Shown: positions 62,687 through 64,000 of the stretch, in pieces | Position numbering within the stretch: position 1 is the first letter of the stretch | Layout of the letters: each line of letters begins with the position of its first letter | DNA from: Streptomyces sp. B3I8 | Lineage (GTDB): Bacteria; Actinomycetota; Actinomycetes; Streptomycetales; Streptomycetaceae | Length of the DNA: 64,000 nucleotides | Assembly: GCF_030816915.1 (NCBI RefSeq) | Contig: NZ_JAUSYN010000002.1 | Span: 5,159,501-5,223,500 of the forward strand | Direction of reading: 5' to 3' | Made by a program: the position numbers and the translations under genes | The notes under the pieces: model-generated | Seen by the model: the letters and a program-made list of their open reading frames with translations, nothing else | Databases searched by the model: none | Told to the model about the DNA's origin: nothing

Positions 62687-64000
62687 CTACGGCTGCGCCG
62701 GCGGATACGGCGGCTGCTGCCCGCCCGGCGGCACCGCCCCCGGCTGAGGCTGAGCCCCCGGCTGCCCGTACGGCATCTGCGGCGGCACCCCCGGATACCC
62801 GCCACCGCCCCCGCCGTAATACCCCGGCGTCGCAGGCGACGCCGACAACGGCTGCCCCGGCAGAGGCGGCGCGGCCACCGGCGGCGGATTCCCGTCCGAC
62901 GTCCACAACCCGTGCGACTGCTGGTGCCGCGCGATGTCCTCCGCCACCATCGCGGCCAGCGTGAAGTACGCCTCCCGCACCTTCGGCCGCATCATGTCGA
63001 GATCCAGCTCCGCCCCCGCCGCGAGATGTTCGTCGAACGGCACGACCACGACACCCCGGCACCGCGTCTCGAAGTGCGACACGATGTCCTCCACCTTGAT
63101 CGTCTTCCCGGTCTCGCGCACCCCGGAGATGACGGTGACGGACCGCGACACGAGGTCCGCGTACCCGTGCGCGGACAGCCAGTCCAGCGTCGTGCTCGCG
63201 CTGCTCGCCCCGTCCACGGACGGCGTCGAGATGATGATGAGCTGGTCGGCGAGGTCGAGCACCCCGCGCATGGCGCTGTACAGCAGCCCCGTACCCGAGT
63301 CGGTCAGGATGATCGGGTACTGCTTGCCGAGCACGTCGATCGCGCGCCGGTAGTCCTCGTCGTTGAACGTCGTGGACACCGCGGGGTCGACGTCGTTGGC
63401 GATGATCTCCAGCCCGGAGGGCGCCTGGGAGGTGAACCGCCGGATGTCCATGTACGAGTTGAGGTACGGGATCGCCTGGACGAGGTCCCGGATGGTCGCC
63501 CCCGTCTCCCTGCGGACCCGGCGTCCGAGCGTGCCGGCGTCCGGGTTGGCGTCGATGGCGAGGATCTTGTCCTGGCGCTCGGTGGCGAGGGTGGAGCCGA
63601 GCGCGGTGGTGGTGGTCGTCTTGCCGACGCCGCCCTTGAGACTGATGACCGCGATCCGGTAGCAGGACAGGACGGGCGTGCGGATGAGCTCCAACTTCCG
63701 CTGCCGCTCGGCCTCTTCCTTCTTGCCGCCCAGCTTGAAGCGGCCACCGCCCCCGGCGGGACGGCTGCTCCTGGCCTTCTGCTTCTTGTTGTTGAGCAAC
63801 CGGTCGGACGACAGCTCGACGGCGGCCGTGTAACCGAGGGGCGCCGCACCGGGGTTGGTGGGCTGTCGCTGGTCGTGCTGCACGGGCTGCGGCCAGGCGG
63901 CACCGGCACGGGGGTCGACGGGCGGCTGCGACGGCTGAGGCTGCTGCGTCGGCTGCCCCTGGGGACCGGGCTGGGCCGGAGGCTGCGGGAACCCGTACGC
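62687..64000 (-). CDS. MinD/ParA-like ATPase with Pro/Gln-rich N-terminus (EspI-like, type VII secretion-associated), 5' end outside window
   Basis: The frame is open through the last base of the window, so the start is missing; 437 residues are visible. The visible N-terminus is rich in Pro, Gln and Gly. The deviant Walker A motif is [18 protein letters not shown], followed by [23 protein letters not shown] and [15 protein letters not shown], which define a MinD/ParA-type ATPase. The C-terminal 80 residues are again Pro/Gly-rich ([11 protein letters not shown]). This combination resembles EspI of mycobacterial ESX-1, and from memory a gene of this kind opens the Streptomyces type VII secretion cluster after ribF. 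The role is inferred. Confidence 0.83.
   Translation of the reverse strand, partial: AYGFPQPPAQPGPQGQPTQQPQPSQPPVDPRAGAAWPQPVQHDQRQPTNPGAAPLGYTAAVELSSDRLLNNKKQKARSSRPAGGGGRFKLGGKKEEAERQRKLELIRTPVLSCYRIAVISLKGGVGKTTTTTALGSTLATERQDKILAIDANPDAGTLGRRVRRETGATIRDLVQAIPYLNSYMDIRRFTSQAPSGLEIIANDVDPAVSTTFNDEDYRRAIDVLGKQYPIILTDSGTGLLYSAMRGVLDLADQLIIISTPSVDGASSASTTLDWLSAHGYADLVSRSVTVISGVRETGKTIKVEDIVSHFETRCRGVVVVPFDEHLAAGAELDLDMMRPKVREAYFTLAAMVAEDIARHQQSHGLWTSDGNPPPVAAPPLPGQPLSASPATPGYYGGGGGGYPGVPPQMPYGQPGAQPQPGAVPPGGQQPPYPPAQP

Noticed and set aside
1..64000. tRNA, rRNA or CRISPR arrays
   Set aside because: No clover-leaf-like block with a recognisable T-loop, no rRNA sequence and no regularly spaced repeat with unique spacers was found by reading. 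A covariance-model search could still find small RNAs.
1..64000. Secondary-metabolite biosynthetic cluster
   Set aside because: No polyketide synthase, peptide synthetase, terpene cyclase or lanthipeptide gene is present; dxr and ispG are primary metabolism.

Overview
The window is chromosomal DNA of a Streptomyces-like actinomycete. The evidence is a very high GC content with third codon positions almost all G or C, frequent GTG starts, a sortase substrate with an LAETG signal, and a housekeeping block in the order dxr / site-2 protease / ispG / proS / rimP / nusA / ylxR / infB / ylxP / rbfA / truB / ribF. From memory, this gene order matches the region around SCO5650-SCO5717 of S. coelicolor; that match has not been checked.

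Layout. 1-6.4 kb: the end of an iron- or thiamine-type ABC importer, an LAETG surface protein, a LOG-family protein, a VOC protein, and an unusual ABC ATPase coupled to a membrane protein. 6.7-10.2 kb: a class III aminotransferase, an Lrp/AsnC regulator and an aldehyde dehydrogenase (amine and aminoaldehyde oxidation). 10.3-14.0 kb: glycerophosphodiesterase, an adenosine-deaminase-family enzyme, a DUF4190-like protein and a NADAR protein. 14.2-17.3 kb: an accessory patch with somewhat lower GC (membrane protein, alpha/beta hydrolase, AraC regulator, serine-recombinase remnant). 17.5-24.9 kb: an operon of aldehyde dehydrogenase, polyamine ABC importer and FAD amine oxidase. 26.5-35.4 kb: PAP2 phosphatase, GABA aminotransferase, a large membrane ATPase, a PucR regulator and an aldehyde dehydrogenase. 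35.6-38.9 kb: a LacI regulator with two palindromic operators facing an acyl-CoA dehydrogenase. 39.2-46.6 kb: MEP-pathway genes, acetyltransferases and proS. 48.4-50.6 kb: a kinase-fold protein lacking catalytic residues, a ferritin-like protein and a lipoprotein. 50.9-62.4 kb: the translation and RNA-modification block, with a degenerate protease/NTPase fusion before ribF. 62.7 kb to the end: a MinD-like ATPase with a proline-rich N-terminus, probably the edge of a type VII secretion locus.

The genes at 6.7-10.2, 17.5-24.9 and 27.6-35.4 kb together can import putrescine or spermidine and convert it through 4-aminobutyraldehyde and GABA to succinate semialdehyde and succinate, under Lrp/AsnC and PucR control.

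The most unusual structure is a pair of nearly identical IS701-type elements (24.87-26.28 and 46.58-48.00 kb), in the same orientation and 21,716 bp apart. Each is flanked by CTAG and inserted exactly at the TAG stop codon of the upstream gene. Each carries a C CCA AAA slippery heptamer that would extend the transposase by a conserved cysteine-containing tail after a -1 frameshift. Each is followed by a 183-bp MITE-like element with its own 18-bp inverted repeats, which appears to have used the same CTAG.
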